64,000 nt of DNA from Cognatundibacterium jejuense (GCF_014284255.1 NZ_JACOFV010000014.1:1-64000), one strand, 5' to 3'; shown: positions 26,070-35,070, counted from the stretch's first letter. The notes: generated from the letters alone by a model not told the origin. Numbers and translations: made by a program.

Positions 26070-27094
26070 ACGATACCCAGCTCACGTGCCCAAACGGTAC
26101 CGTGGACAATTGCACCAGCTTCAGCAACAATATTTTTCGCTGTCACAGTCGTGGGAAATTCTAGCGAACCAATAATAGAATGCTCGTTGAGATGAATGAT
26201 GCTTTCTGAAATCAACGGCCCACTAATTTCTGCGGATTGTAAGATTTGTATCCGTCGTTCACTCACCACAGAGCCCAAAATCTGTGCACCAGCTTCTATC
26301 ACGATGCCCATTCGTGCTTTGATATCGCCGATAATTGTTGTTCCGGCGCCGACAAATAAGCAACCGCTCACAACCAAAGATCCACGATATATGGCGTGTG
26401 CCGGTAATACGCAGTCACCAGTAACTCGACACAGAACCGTCGTCCGAAGAATGGCATTGGGCATGTCTTTAAAAAACCGTTCTTTTTGAGGAACCGGAAC
26501 AGGTGAACTTAGTCTGGGAGTTCCCTCACCGAAAGAGACTGTCGGTGCATGAACACGCTCAAAAGAAGATTCGACCCCCAGTTCAATGCTAGTCATAGAG
26601 GACAGCCGGCGTCGCACACTACAGCATGGCCCAAGAACGACGCCCTTTTCAGCATGTGCCCATCCATAAATTTCACTACCGGACTCCATATGTATGCTGC
26701 CCTGCGCAAACAGAGCAGCAAGCCGGTCGCCGTCATGTAAATGGATATCGCCGTCAATGAATAATGGCTGAACGCAATGAATCGCTTGTCGGCTCACCAA
26801 CGAAGTCAAGGACAGCAATGGGCGCGTTACATTACTCCACCTCATTGTCTCTATATCCGCATTCACCATCTGGAATGAAGAACTTGCTTGTGGTTCGCCG
26901 CGCCGATATGCCTGTACCATCGTTCGGAATTTTTCAGCAAAATAAATAACGTCGTTGCTATAGTCGATTCCTACTGTCAAGGGCGCGCAGTCAGTCGGTT
27001 GGCGCCATTCACGCCATGCAGGCCGAAATGCGGTCAACATTAATCCAAGACAAATAAATCCAAAAGCGGGCCAAAACAAAAAAAGTTCGGTCAT
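26057..27094 (-). CDS. Membrane-anchored beta-helix (bactofilin/polymer-forming-like) protein
   Basis: One N-terminal membrane helix (about 4-22) is followed by a soluble part with hexapeptide-like turns: GDIHLHDGDRLAALFAQGSI, GSEIYGWAHAEKG, and a late run VVSGCLFVGAGTTIIGDIKA, which read as left-handed parallel strands. This resembles bactofilin/polymer-forming cytoskeletal domains found next to glycan synthases. It overlaps the next gene and starts three bases after the GT2 gene, so the three are co-transcribed. It could scaffold the synthase. No enzyme motif is seen. Confidence 0.7.
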   Translation of the reverse strand: MTELFLFWPAFGFICLGLMLTAFRPAWREWRQPTDCAPLTVGIDYSNDVIYFAEKFRTMVQAYRRGEPQASSSFQMVNADIETMRWSNVTRPLLSLTSLVSRQAIHCVQPLFIDGDIHLHDGDRLAALFAQGSIHMESGSEIYGWAHAEKGVVLGPCCSVRRRLSSMTSIELGVESSFERVHAPTVSFGEGTPRLSSPVPVPQKERFFKDMPNAILRTTVLCRVTGDCVLPAHAIYRGSLVVSGCLFVGAGTTIIGDIKARMGIVIEAGAQILGSVVSERRIQILQSAEISGPLISESIIHLNEHSIIGSLEFPTTVTAKNIVAEAGAIVHGTVWARELGIVWSF

Positions 27095-27097
27095 GGT

Positions 27098-28681
27098 TCA
27101 CGCCTTCCGATAGCGTATGGTTTTTTCCCACACCATATCGCGCTTGAATAGATGGTCCCCAATTAAGCTGGTGACCGATGAAGAAATCGCAAACAGACTG
27201 ATGAAAAAACCTAAAAGATTAAACGGCAACAACAAAATTCTTCGCCGGTTACCATCTAACAGAACGGCAATTGTTATTTCAAAAAATGCCGCAAAATTAC
27301 CCATGGTGCCGTAAGCAAGCAATGCAAACACAGGAATCAAAGCGGAAACTAAAGAACCAGCATTCAAAAAATACAAAGCAACGGCCAGAAACCAACCAAG
27401 CAACAATAAAGGTGGCATCACAAAGACGAATAGCAGCAATAATCCATCGACGCGTTCGCGCAAACTCAAATAATCGCTTTTAATAAACGAATACCAATAG
27501 CGCACTAAAACCTGATTGTGACCTTTGGCCCAGCGTTTCACCTGTTTTATCCTTACTGCCCAGTCTTCAGGTACTTCTTCATAACATTCAGAGCGGTTGG
27601 TATAAATGGTTTTCCAGCCATTGATCAATAACCGATAGGTAATATCGGTATCTTCGGCCAAAACATTGTCGTGCCACCCACCTGAAGCTTCAACGGCAGA
27701 CAAGCGAACGCCCCCGACAGTACCGCCATATTGCGGTACTAATTTGAGATTCATCCTCGCTTGCTGATCAACTTGATAACCGCCAGAACGCTCTAAGTCC
27801 AGCATGCGTGTCAGCAAATTGACACCTGCATTGATGGGCACTACCCGCCCCATCACTGCGCCTACTTCCGGATCAAAAAATGGAGCAATCAATTGCTTTA
27901 ACAATCCCCGCCCGGGGATGTAGTCAGCGTCAAAAATGATCGCCAGATCGCCATGCGCATGAACCAACGCGTCTTTAAGTGCAGCGGCCTTGCCTGGTTT
28001 TCCACTGGTGCGGTGAAATGGTGTAATGCGCCCGGGGAATTGGCTTACATATTGATCAATGATGTCGCGCGTGCCATCGCTTGATCGATCATTAACCGGC
28101 ACAATCCTCAACGCGCTCACTGGATAATTACTGTTTAGAAGCGCTTTAAGACAACCTTCGATCACTTTCTCTTCGTTATGTGCAGCGATAAATACGGTCA
28201 CCAAAGGCCATCGTGCGCAATCGATATCCAGATAGGGGTGGCGTTGATTGCCAAAAAGACGATTCAAAGTGAAGAGTACGTGCCGTACCGCATAAATCAT
28301 CATAATCACGACGATAAATACCAATACTGACGCCATGAGAGAGACAAAAATCTGGATATATCCCTCATCGAAATGAATGTTGGCGCCATTAAACGGCATA
28401 CTTTCTGGCCAAGATGGGATTTGCGACAGAAGAAATTGATAAAAATTAACTGCGTATAAGCTAGTAAGCGCAACAGTTTCAAGCTTATTCAGCGGAATGG
28501 GAGGCATAAAAAACGCCTTGGAAAGCAAGAGAATACTCAGGGCGCAGAGAAAAAATATGACCACAAGATTGCGCCCGACAGTCCAGATGAACCTGGCATA
28601 TTGGCTAACGAACGCCTTCGCCTGGCTGAGCCAATTCTCAATTACTTCTTTATGTTTGCCGCCGACACTCGGTAAAAACAT
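27098..28681 (-). CDS. Processive family 2 glycosyltransferase (polysaccharide synthase)
   Basis: The 527-residue protein has N-terminal membrane segments, a GT2 domain and C-terminal membrane segments, the layout of PgaC, HasA or BcsA-type synthases. The motifs are VPVNDRSSDGT (nucleotide sugar), IIFDADYIPG (DXD-like), LAEDTDITYRL (ED) and QVKRW (the QxxRW of processive enzymes). The start at 28681 has AGGGG seven bases upstream; a GTG at 28708 is less likely. It leads the operon and has a palindromic site 81 bases upstream (28762-28777). The polymer is unknown; UDP-GlcNAc or UDP-ManNAc are the likely donors given the epimerase. Confidence 0.9.
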   Translation of the reverse strand: MFLPSVGGKHKEVIENWLSQAKAFVSQYARFIWTVGRNLVVIFFLCALSILLLSKAFFMPPIPLNKLETVALTSLYAVNFYQFLLSQIPSWPESMPFNGANIHFDEGYIQIFVSLMASVLVFIVVIMMIYAVRHVLFTLNRLFGNQRHPYLDIDCARWPLVTVFIAAHNEEKVIEGCLKALLNSNYPVSALRIVPVNDRSSDGTRDIIDQYVSQFPGRITPFHRTSGKPGKAAALKDALVHAHGDLAIIFDADYIPGRGLLKQLIAPFFDPEVGAVMGRVVPINAGVNLLTRMLDLERSGGYQVDQQARMNLKLVPQYGGTVGGVRLSAVEASGGWHDNVLAEDTDITYRLLINGWKTIYTNRSECYEEVPEDWAVRIKQVKRWAKGHNQVLVRYWYSFIKSDYLSLRERVDGLLLLFVFVMPPLLLLGWFLAVALYFLNAGSLVSALIPVFALLAYGTMGNFAAFFEITIAVLLDGNRRRILLLPFNLLGFFISLFAISSSVTSLIGDHLFKRDMVWEKTIRYRKA

Positions 28682-28761
28682 GATTGCCCCTATCAAAATG
28701 TGCTCCACATGCAGAGTTTTCCGCAGTCAGGCAAATACTAGAGGCTTGCACTTTAAGCATC

Positions 28762-28777
28762 TGTGCGATAACACACT
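28762..28777 (-). promoter_or_regulatory. Palindromic site, copy at 28762 (exopolysaccharide operon)
   Basis: On the plus strand TGTGC-GATAAC-ACACT; toward the gene (minus) AGTGT-GTTATC-GCACA followed by GA. It lies 81 bases upstream of the synthase start codon. Confidence 0.6.
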
Positions 28778-28908
28778 TATATCGGATTGTTCAGCGATAA
28801 AGAAAGATTGATTGTGGTGTCTGCTTACAAGAGGCTTGATAGTTGGAACGGGGACTAGCCATCAGCAGATACGATCTGGAAACAAGATAAGGAAGTGAAA
28901 GCAAGGCA

Positions 28909-28949
28909 AAAAAAGGTACTTTTCCAAAATGAACTCTGGCAAGTACCTG
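28909..28949 (-). terminator. Terminator of the second csbD gene
   Basis: AGGTACTT (28915-28922) pairs with AAGTACCT (28942-28949), followed on the minus strand by a run of T. It ends the csbD message before the polysaccharide operon promoter. Confidence 0.8.
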
Positions 28950-28991
28950 GAACATATTGTCGAACTAATTTAATTCGCCACTCAATCAAAT

Positions 28992-29165
28992 TCAATTTTT
29001 GGCGATAAATGCCTTAATATCACCAAGAGATTTTTGTGATTTCCCTGATAATTGATTGGTCGTGCCCTTCTCTTTTTGTAACCTGTTTCCAAATATTTCG
29101 CCAAAATTTTTCTGAAATTTTCCGACGATTTCTCTGGCGGTTCCCTGCATCTGATCTTTATTCAT
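28992..29165 (-). CDS. Second CsbD-family stress protein, 57 residues
   Basis: The frame reads MNKDQMQGTAREIVGKFQKN... and ends KAFIAKN, a short CsbD-like protein with the same opening as the one at 20952. AGAAGGA lies six bases before ATG 29165, with another in-frame ATG just before it at 29168. It has a terminator downstream (28909-28949) and a palindromic site upstream (29287-29302). It is easily missed because of its length. Confidence 0.85.
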   Translation of the reverse strand: MNKDQMQGTAREIVGKFQKNFGEIFGNRLQKEKGTTNQLSGKSQKSLGDIKAFIAKN

Positions 29166-29286
29166 CATTTTCCTTCTCCGCTAAGTTCAAAAACAAATGT
29201 CATTTTTTAATCCCAATAAAAATTAATGCTGGCTTGGATTAATTTCTAAGAGTGGAATTCAGGCTAGCAGATTTGCTTGATTTTTC

Positions 29287-29302
29287 TGTACGCCAAAGAA
29301 CA
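29287..29302 (-). promoter_or_regulatory. Palindromic site, copy at 29287
   Basis: TGTAC-GCCAAA-GAACA on the plus strand; toward the gene (minus) TGTTC-TTTGGC-GTACA followed by GA. It lies 122 bases upstream of the csbD start at 29165. Confidence 0.6.
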
Positions 29303-29351
29303 TTCGCGGCAAATGATGAATAACAAAGGTCAAAAAAAGACGCTCCAATAC

Positions 29352-31439
29352 TTAAACTACAGACCGATTTTTCTCAACGAAGAAAGAAAATTTATTGGCT
29401 TCCATCGGCGAAGCAATGACATAACCCTGCCCTTCTTCACAACGTATCTTTTTTAAAAAATTCATTTGTGTCGTATCTTCTACACCTTCAGCAACGACAA
29501 GATAATTAAGGCTATTTCCCATAGCGACTATGGCACTGACAATGGCGCAATCTTCGTTTAATGCCCCAATATCACGGACAAAGGATTGGTCAATTTTTAG
29601 CACATCGATCGGAAATTTTTTCAAGTAACTTAAGCTTGAATAACCGGTACCGAAATCGTCCACAGCAATTTTCACGCCCATTTTCTTTAGTTCTCGTAAG
29701 ATATCTGTGCTGAGATCAACATCTTGCATCAACACGCTTTCAGTAATTTCTAACTGCAGGTATTTACCATCTAATTTGCAATCTGCCAGTATGTCTGCGA
29801 CCGACGTAGCAAAATCAAGTCGACGAAACTCTAACGCTGAGATATTGACGGCGATATTGAGAATCAGAATGCCATTTTCTATCCACGATTTCATCTGTAA
29901 ACATGCCTCACGCAATACCCATCGACCTATTTCAACAATCAAACCTGAATCTTCCGCAATACCGATGAATCGTGCTGGCTTAACATTGCCCCACAATGGA
30001 TGCGGCCATCGTAATAAAGCTTCGGCACCGGTAATTACACCACTTCTCAAATTTATTTTTGGTTGGTAATGCAAAACAAATTCTTTTCTGTCGATCGCTT
30101 GCCTGAGATTGGATTCAATCAATTGCCGCTCAACCGCACGCTCATTCATTTCTTTTTTGAAAAATTGGAAGTTATTTCTCCCGCGTTCTTTCGCTTGGTA
30201 CATCGCCGTGTCAGCATTTTTGATCAGTGTTTCCGCATTTTCACCATCATTGGGATAAATACTAATCCCAATACTGGTTGTCACATGAAGAACATGTTCC
30301 CCGACATTCTGCGAGTTGGATAAAACGCGCAGAATTTTGTTCGCGGTCAGTGCGGCGTTTTCACCAGATTGGTCTTCATTTATCAGGATAATGAATTCAT
30401 CCCCGCCTTGCCGACTCACGGTATCTGAATGACGGACACAACTACATAACTTTTCAGTTACCGACTGTAATAGCAGATCCCCGACCCCATGTCCCAGCGA
30501 ATCGTTAATGTGCTTAAAATTATCCAGATCCAAAAATAGAATAGCGAGTTGCGTATGTCTGCGGTTAGCGAGGTTAATGGCCTGGGAAATTCTATCGTTT
30601 AAAAGTATGCGATTAGGGAGATTGGTTAAAAAATCGTGCTTAGCGAAATAGGCCAGCTTCGCCGACATCGCCTGCGTTGCAGTGATGTCATGAAACACCA
30701 TCACGGCACCGACTAAAGACCCGCTAGAGTCATGCACGGGCGCGGTTGAATCTTCAATATTGAGCTCGCTTCCGTCAGGACGAACCAACACAGCTCCTGG
30801 TTTCAGAGTACTGGGATGGTCATTTTCGAGTACAACATCAACAGGATTACGGGTACTCTTCCGTGTCTCTGCATTGATAATCGGCATAACATCGGCAATC
30901 GCACGCCCCTTAGCGTGTTGCCTTGTCCACTGTGTTAATTGTTCTGCAGCGACATTCAAATAGTCAATGTTCCCGGCCAAATCGGTTCCTACTACCGCAT
31001 CACCAATAGAGTTAAGAATGATTTCTGCACGTGTTTTTTCAATAAAGCTCATCGTTTGCTTTAACTGATGTTGAAGCACATTTCTCACGGTCTGCGCAAC
31101 CAGATAATTAGGGGAATGCGACTTCGCTAAGTATCCCGCGATTCCGGTTGAGTCTGATTTATCAATCGATAAATTAGCGGCTTCATCAACTAATATCAAT
31201 ATCGGTGTAAAAGGGACGATTCTGCTCAAACGGTGAAAACTATTCATTCCCTGGCTGTCGGGCAAAGATAAATCCAATAAAATAGCGTCTACTTTATGTG
31301 AGGTCAGGTAGCTTATTGCTTCAGAGAGTTTGATCGCACTTTCTATGTCGTACTGATCAGCCGCCTCATTGCGTAATGCATAGTCAAGCTGCTTAATATC
31401 TGCAGCGTTATTGGAAACGATCAAGACTGAATTGGTCAT
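29352..31439 (-). CDS. Response regulator with PAS, GGDEF and EAL domains (c-di-GMP turnover)
   Basis: The 695-residue protein has four domains: a receiver (about 1-120, phospho-Asp in ILLDLSLPDSQG, Lys in YLAKSHS), a PAS sensor (about 140-255), a GGDEF domain (about 270-430) and an EAL domain (about 440-690). The cyclase motif is intact (RQGGDEF), with an inhibitory RxxD five residues before it. The EAL domain keeps EALLRWPHP and DDFGTGYSSLSYLKKFP, so both synthesis and breakdown of c-di-GMP are possible. c-di-GMP commonly activates GT2 exopolysaccharide synthases, and such an operon lies nearby on the same strand. No partner kinase is adjacent. Confidence 0.93.
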   Translation of the reverse strand: MTNSVLIVSNNAADIKQLDYALRNEAADQYDIESAIKLSEAISYLTSHKVDAILLDLSLPDSQGMNSFHRLSRIVPFTPILILVDEAANLSIDKSDSTGIAGYLAKSHSPNYLVAQTVRNVLQHQLKQTMSFIEKTRAEIILNSIGDAVVGTDLAGNIDYLNVAAEQLTQWTRQHAKGRAIADVMPIINAETRKSTRNPVDVVLENDHPSTLKPGAVLVRPDGSELNIEDSTAPVHDSSGSLVGAVMVFHDITATQAMSAKLAYFAKHDFLTNLPNRILLNDRISQAINLANRRHTQLAILFLDLDNFKHINDSLGHGVGDLLLQSVTEKLCSCVRHSDTVSRQGGDEFIILINEDQSGENAALTANKILRVLSNSQNVGEHVLHVTTSIGISIYPNDGENAETLIKNADTAMYQAKERGRNNFQFFKKEMNERAVERQLIESNLRQAIDRKEFVLHYQPKINLRSGVITGAEALLRWPHPLWGNVKPARFIGIAEDSGLIVEIGRWVLREACLQMKSWIENGILILNIAVNISALEFRRLDFATSVADILADCKLDGKYLQLEITESVLMQDVDLSTDILRELKKMGVKIAVDDFGTGYSSLSYLKKFPIDVLKIDQSFVRDIGALNEDCAIVSAIVAMGNSLNYLVVAEGVEDTTQMNFLKKIRCEEGQGYVIASPMEANKFSFFVEKNRSVV

Positions 31440-31479
31440 GAGATGAAAATATGTTCCGTATTGAGACTAAGCTTCAACA

Positions 31480-31827
31480 TTATTTACGCTCTTTTTTACA
31501 GAACTGTTCAACACCACAGGTGTTAAGCATACCAACCAAGCCAGCAACCGCCAACGCTTGCCACGGAGATTCTGAGGATATTTTCTCTCCAATATCCTGC
31601 ACGGTTTCGTTTATTACTACCCTTGAAGGGGCTGGCGCGATGCGATTCATTATTTGCTCCAGACACTCTACTTTTTGCACCAATTCATTTCGTAATATTC
31701 TCATCTGAGGATTTGACTCCCCTTCCAATTTTTCTACAATATGCTCGACCTCGTGCATCAATATACGAACCTCAAATACCAAAGTAGTGAGATGCCAGGT
31801 CAGATCGTTTTCGGGAAGTGAATTCAT
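31480..31827 (-). CDS. DUF883/ElaB-like small membrane-associated protein (divergent)
   Basis: The 115-residue protein has helical N-terminal parts and ends with SPWQALAVAGLVGMLNTCG, similar to the NPWQAVGIAAAVG membrane tail of ElaB/YqjD (DUF883) proteins, which bind ribosomes or inner membrane in stationary phase. The match is partial, and the tail holds a cysteine pair not usual in the family. A palindromic site lies 57 bases upstream (31884-31899). It stands just upstream of the REC-PAS-GGDEF-EAL gene in the same direction. Confidence 0.65.
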   Translation of the reverse strand: MNSLPENDLTWHLTTLVFEVRILMHEVEHIVEKLEGESNPQMRILRNELVQKVECLEQIMNRIAPAPSRVVINETVQDIGEKISSESPWQALAVAGLVGMLNTCGVEQFCKKERK

Positions 31828-31883
31828 GATGATTTTCGGTAGATGAACTGCAGCAGAATTTACGGTAGACGATTGTCGGCGTC

Positions 31884-31899
31884 AGTACGATATCGCACA
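31884..31899. promoter_or_regulatory. Palindromic site, copy at 31884
   Basis: AGTAC-GATATC-GCACA, an exact fit to GTNCGNNNNCGNAC, 57 bases upstream of the DUF883-like gene (minus) and far upstream of the first Crp/Fnr gene (plus). Confidence 0.65.
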
Positions 31900-32025
31900 G
31901 TCATTTAATCATCGGGATTGCTATCGGCACTGATCACGGCAAATCTGCCAACAGGGGGCGCTATTTATTTCAAAACTAGAATTAATTGAAAAATTTTGCG
32001 TCTGCTTAACTTGTTTTTAATCATG

Positions 32026-32041
32026 TGTGTGACAGCGCGCA
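32026..32041 (+). promoter_or_regulatory. Palindromic site, copy at 32026
   Basis: TGTGT-GACAGC-GCGCA, a weaker copy, 209 bases upstream of the first Crp/Fnr gene. Confidence 0.45.
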
Positions 32042-32249
32042 TAGTATTTTTACCCGCTGTGATAGCCTTGGGATAAAGTTTTTATCATTGGGTCAGCTAC
32101 CATTTGCTGATCCTATTGGATCTATTTGATGCACGATATTTTCTCTTATTTGTTGATTCGTCGGAATGCCTGTTTTTCCCGACAAAATCACTTGTTTCAT
32201 GCGTCGATTTACATCGACGTTCAAGTTTTGACACCAAGGTTAATTAATT

Positions 32250-32978
32250 ATGTCCACGCCTATCAGTCCGATGCAAAATCGTCTCCTGGCAAGCTTAGTG
32301 TTGGTTGAATTCGAGCGACTAAAGCCTAATTTAGAGGTGGTAAATTTGGCGGTTGGCGATATCATTTATGAATCTGGCGCTCGTCAGGAATTTGTCTATT
32401 TTCCTACGACAGCGGTCATTAGCTTGTTGTATATGATGGAAGATGGCGAACTCGCTGAAATTGCATCGATTGGTAGCGAGGGTATAGTTGGCATTTCCTG
32501 GTTTCTGGGCGGGCATAGCGCGATCAATTCTGCGACCGTGCAACGCGCCGGCGATGCATATCGGCTACGTGGTCGCTATCTCAAAGAAGAGTTCGATCGG
32601 GCTGGATCGTTTTTGCGCTTACTGTTGCGATATACTCAGGCACTGATTACACAAATGACGCAAATTGCGCTTTGTCACCGCTATCACAATGTGGAGCAAC
32701 AATTGTGTCGCTGGTTATTGCAAAATATGGATCGTTCATCGTCCAACAGCATGAAGATGACGCAACAGTTGATCGCTAATAGCCTGGGCTTTCGACGTGA
32801 ACGCATCACTGAAGTTGCGAGCAAACTGCAAGATCAACATATAATACGTTATAGTCGCGGCAGTATTGTTATCCTGGACCGCGCAGGTCTTGAAAAAAAA
32901 GTCTGCGAATGTTACTGGGTCATCAGGCAAGAATTTGATCACATGCTACACCAGCCGCAAGAACATCAAAATGCCTAG
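32250..32978 (+). CDS. Crp/Fnr-family transcription regulator, paralog 1
   Basis: The 242-residue protein has the cNMP-binding beta barrel (about 25-125, FPTTAVISLLYMMEDGELAEIASIG), a dimer helix and a C-terminal HTH (about 165-215, LIANSLGFRRERITEVASKLQ). It shares with three neighbours the motifs CHRYH, LCRWLL and CECY; in this copy the first is changed from CNRHH. The recognition helix keeps Arg-Glu but has Glu where E. coli Crp has its second Arg. The barrel lacks a clear cAMP phosphate-binding arginine, so the ligand is unknown. It is one of four paralogs within 4.3 kb. It probably controls stress genes, inferred from sites at the neighbouring promoters. Confidence 0.88.
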   Translation: MSTPISPMQNRLLASLVLVEFERLKPNLEVVNLAVGDIIYESGARQEFVYFPTTAVISLLYMMEDGELAEIASIGSEGIVGISWFLGGHSAINSATVQRAGDAYRLRGRYLKEEFDRAGSFLRLLLRYTQALITQMTQIALCHRYHNVEQQLCRWLLQNMDRSSSNSMKMTQQLIANSLGFRRERITEVASKLQDQHIIRYSRGSIVILDRAGLEKKVCECYWVIRQEFDHMLHQPQEHQNA

Positions 32979-33011
32979 CAGGCGCTAAGTCTGGCAAGAT
33001 TATCGATTATG

Positions 33012-33027
33012 TGTGCGCTATCGAACA
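33012..33027 (+). promoter_or_regulatory. Palindromic site, copy at 33012
   Basis: TGTGC-GCTATC-GAACA followed by TACAAG, 211 bases upstream of Crp/Fnr paralog 2. The same TACAAG tail follows the copy at 35595. Confidence 0.65.
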
Positions 33028-33237
33028 TACAAGGCACATAATACTGATACTCTATTGCAATAGAAGCCTTTGGGCATACTACGCAATTTTTTTCGATAGA
33101 GTTAAGAAAATACTTACTTTATTGTTAAAAAAATAATGTCTTCACATGAAGAGCGAGTCTGGTCTGAGCGTACCGGAAGACTATTCTTGTTATCTTAATT
33201 GAAGGCAATCAGACAAAGCTTACGCTTTTCTTTTTGA

Positions 33238-34017
33238 TTGAATATCTTGAACAGTCCCTTAAAAAATCATCTGTTAGCTGCCATTCCGGCGACGTCGTTA
33301 GAAAGACTGATTGCCCATTTAGAATTAGTCGAAATGCCTTTGGGGCAAACACTTTACGAAGCAGATTCGGCTATAGAGCACGTGTTCTTTCCGACGACAT
33401 CAGTGGTGTCGCTCTTGTACGTGCTTGAAAATGGAACATCCGCTGAAATTGCAATTGTCGGCAATGAAGGCATTATAGGCATTTCTTTATTTATGGGCGG
33501 TGAAAGTACATCAAGCCAGGCAATCGTGCAAAGTGCAGGTTTTGGCTACCGCTTAAAAGCTGAATTTCTTAAAGATGAATTTAGCCGCGCAGGTCCATTT
33601 CTACGGTTACTCCTGCGTTACACTCAGGCACTGATTACGCAAATGACACAAACGGCGGTATGCAATCGGCACCACAGCCTTGAACAACAGTTTTGTCGTT
33701 GGTTACTTTTAAGTCTGGATCGCATTCCCGTCGATGATATCGACATGACGCAAGGTTTGGTCGCCAATATGCTTGGAGTCCGCAAGGATAAAGTGAGTAC
33801 AGCGACGGGTGAGCTTGAGCGCTTGAACATTATTCATTACCGTAACGGTCGTATTAGTGTACTGAATCGCGCTGAATTGGAAAATCATGTTTGCGAATGT
33901 TACGGCGTAGTAAAAAATGAATATCAACGCCTACTCTCGGAAATCAGTGAGAATGCAGCAATTGAAAAAAATACTGTACCAGCGATTGAGATAAACGCAA
34001 ATAACCATGTTCATTGA
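33238..34017 (+). CDS. Crp/Fnr-family transcription regulator, paralog 2 (TTG start)
   Basis: The 259-residue protein aligns over its length with paralog 4 at 35798. That alignment places its first residue at the TTG of 33238: MNILNSPLKNHLL matches MNPSTKPHENHLL. The cNMP-type barrel, the CNRHH, FCRWLL and CECY motifs and the HTH are present. Unlike the others, its recognition helix reads GVRKDKVSTATGELE, so the Arg-Glu pair is replaced by Lys-Asp and the DNA target may differ. No good ribosome site is seen. It ends in a polar tail and is convergent with paralog 3. Confidence 0.85.
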   Translation: MNILNSPLKNHLLAAIPATSLERLIAHLELVEMPLGQTLYEADSAIEHVFFPTTSVVSLLYVLENGTSAEIAIVGNEGIIGISLFMGGESTSSQAIVQSAGFGYRLKAEFLKDEFSRAGPFLRLLLRYTQALITQMTQTAVCNRHHSLEQQFCRWLLLSLDRIPVDDIDMTQGLVANMLGVRKDKVSTATGELERLNIIHYRNGRISVLNRAELENHVCECYGVVKNEYQRLLSEISENAAIEKNTVPAIEINANNHVH

Positions 34018-34030
34018 ATTGTATCGCGAA

Positions 34031-34077
34031 GGTAAAAACCACTCATCCGCTTAAAGTATCACTGTACCGATGAGTGG
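34031..34077 (-). terminator. Terminator between convergent Crp/Fnr paralogs 2 and 3
   Basis: CCACTCATC (34039-34047) pairs with GATGAGTGG (34069-34077). On the minus strand a T run follows, so it mainly ends paralog 3. Confidence 0.7.
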
Positions 34078-34100
34078 GAGGCGAAACTAGCAACTACCAT

Positions 34101-34952
34101 TCAGCTACTAAGTAGTCCAGAACTATTCGACGTGACCGGGCGTGGTGGTGGTGGAAGCTTCGGCGTTACCGGAGGCGAGGCAGGTGTGAATATTGGTGCC
34201 AATACGATTGATGACGTTTGACGCATACCTTGTCGATGCAAGTCATCACACATGAGTCGGGCAAACTCTTTTTTGACAACAGCATGACACTCGCAAACAA
34301 GTCCTTGCAAACCAAGCGGATTGCTTATCGTAATGTGCCCGCGCCGGTAATGAATGTAACCAAGATTCTGTAGATGACCAGCTGCTTCGGTGACCCCTTC
34401 GCGTCTGACACCGAGGATGTTGGCGATCGTTTCCTGGGTCACTTTGATTTCTTTCGACACTACACGATCGTTTGTGATCAATAACCATCTGCACAATTGT
34501 TGCTCTATGGAATGGTGACGATTGCAGACCGCTGTTTGAGTAGTTTGCGTAATTAAAGCCTGGGTATAGCGCAACAATAATCGCAAGGTAGGACCGGCAA
34601 GATAAAATTCTTTGAGCAGTATGTCAGCTTTCAGCTTATAAGCATGTCCTGCTATCTGTACTATTGCTCGGGTTGGCATGGTTTGCCCGCCCTTCAACAA
34701 CATCGTCCCCAACATTCCCTCGTTTCCGATCCCTGCAACTTCAGAGGAACTGCCATTTTCCATCAAGTTTTGCAATGAAATGGTTAATGAAATCGGAAAA
34801 TAAACATAACTAAGTTTACCGTCAGACTCATAGAGTACATCCCCTGTTTTCAGACTCACTAACTCCAGATAAGGAGCAAGTCTGTCGTATTCATTGTCAG
34901 GTAAAGCGCCCAGTAGATGATTTTGATTCGGGTTATACGCACTATTATTCAT
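34101..34952 (-). CDS. Crp/Fnr-family transcription regulator, paralog 3 (proline-rich tail)
   Basis: I use ATG 34952 (AGGA about ten bases upstream), which matches the N-termini of the paralogs. The product has 283 residues. It has the barrel (VYFPISLTISLQNLMENGSSSEV), the CNRHHSIEQQLCRWLL block, an HTH with GVRREGVTEAAGHLQ and the CECH motif. An extra tail of about 45 residues, rich in Pro and Ser (PKLPPPPRPV), is absent from the other three. It is the only one on the minus strand. A palindromic site lies 119 bases upstream (35071-35086). Confidence 0.88.
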   Translation of the reverse strand: MNNSAYNPNQNHLLGALPDNEYDRLAPYLELVSLKTGDVLYESDGKLSYVYFPISLTISLQNLMENGSSSEVAGIGNEGMLGTMLLKGGQTMPTRAIVQIAGHAYKLKADILLKEFYLAGPTLRLLLRYTQALITQTTQTAVCNRHHSIEQQLCRWLLITNDRVVSKEIKVTQETIANILGVRREGVTEAAGHLQNLGYIHYRRGHITISNPLGLQGLVCECHAVVKKEFARLMCDDLHRQGMRQTSSIVLAPIFTPASPPVTPKLPPPPRPVTSNSSGLLSS

Positions 34953-35070
34953 GGTGAACATCCTGCTTTCATTCATTAGATTGATGAAGACAAAGCGGCG
35001 AAAAAGCATTTAAAACCAGACATCAATACAACGATGCAAATGAAGCTTAATGTTTCGTCAAGTATATCTC

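Larger units (their letters stand above)
31828..32249. other. Control region between DUF883-like gene and first Crp/Fnr gene
   Basis: No supported gene in 422 bases. It holds two copies of the palindrome (31884-31899 and 32026-32041) and a short inverted repeat CGTCGAT/ATCGACG (32202-32219) just before the Crp/Fnr gene. Confidence 0.55.

Noticed and set aside
33155..33172. GGTCTGAGCGTACCGGA upstream of Crp/Fnr paralog 2
   Set aside because: It resembles the right half of the site at 58119, but the left arm is out of register.
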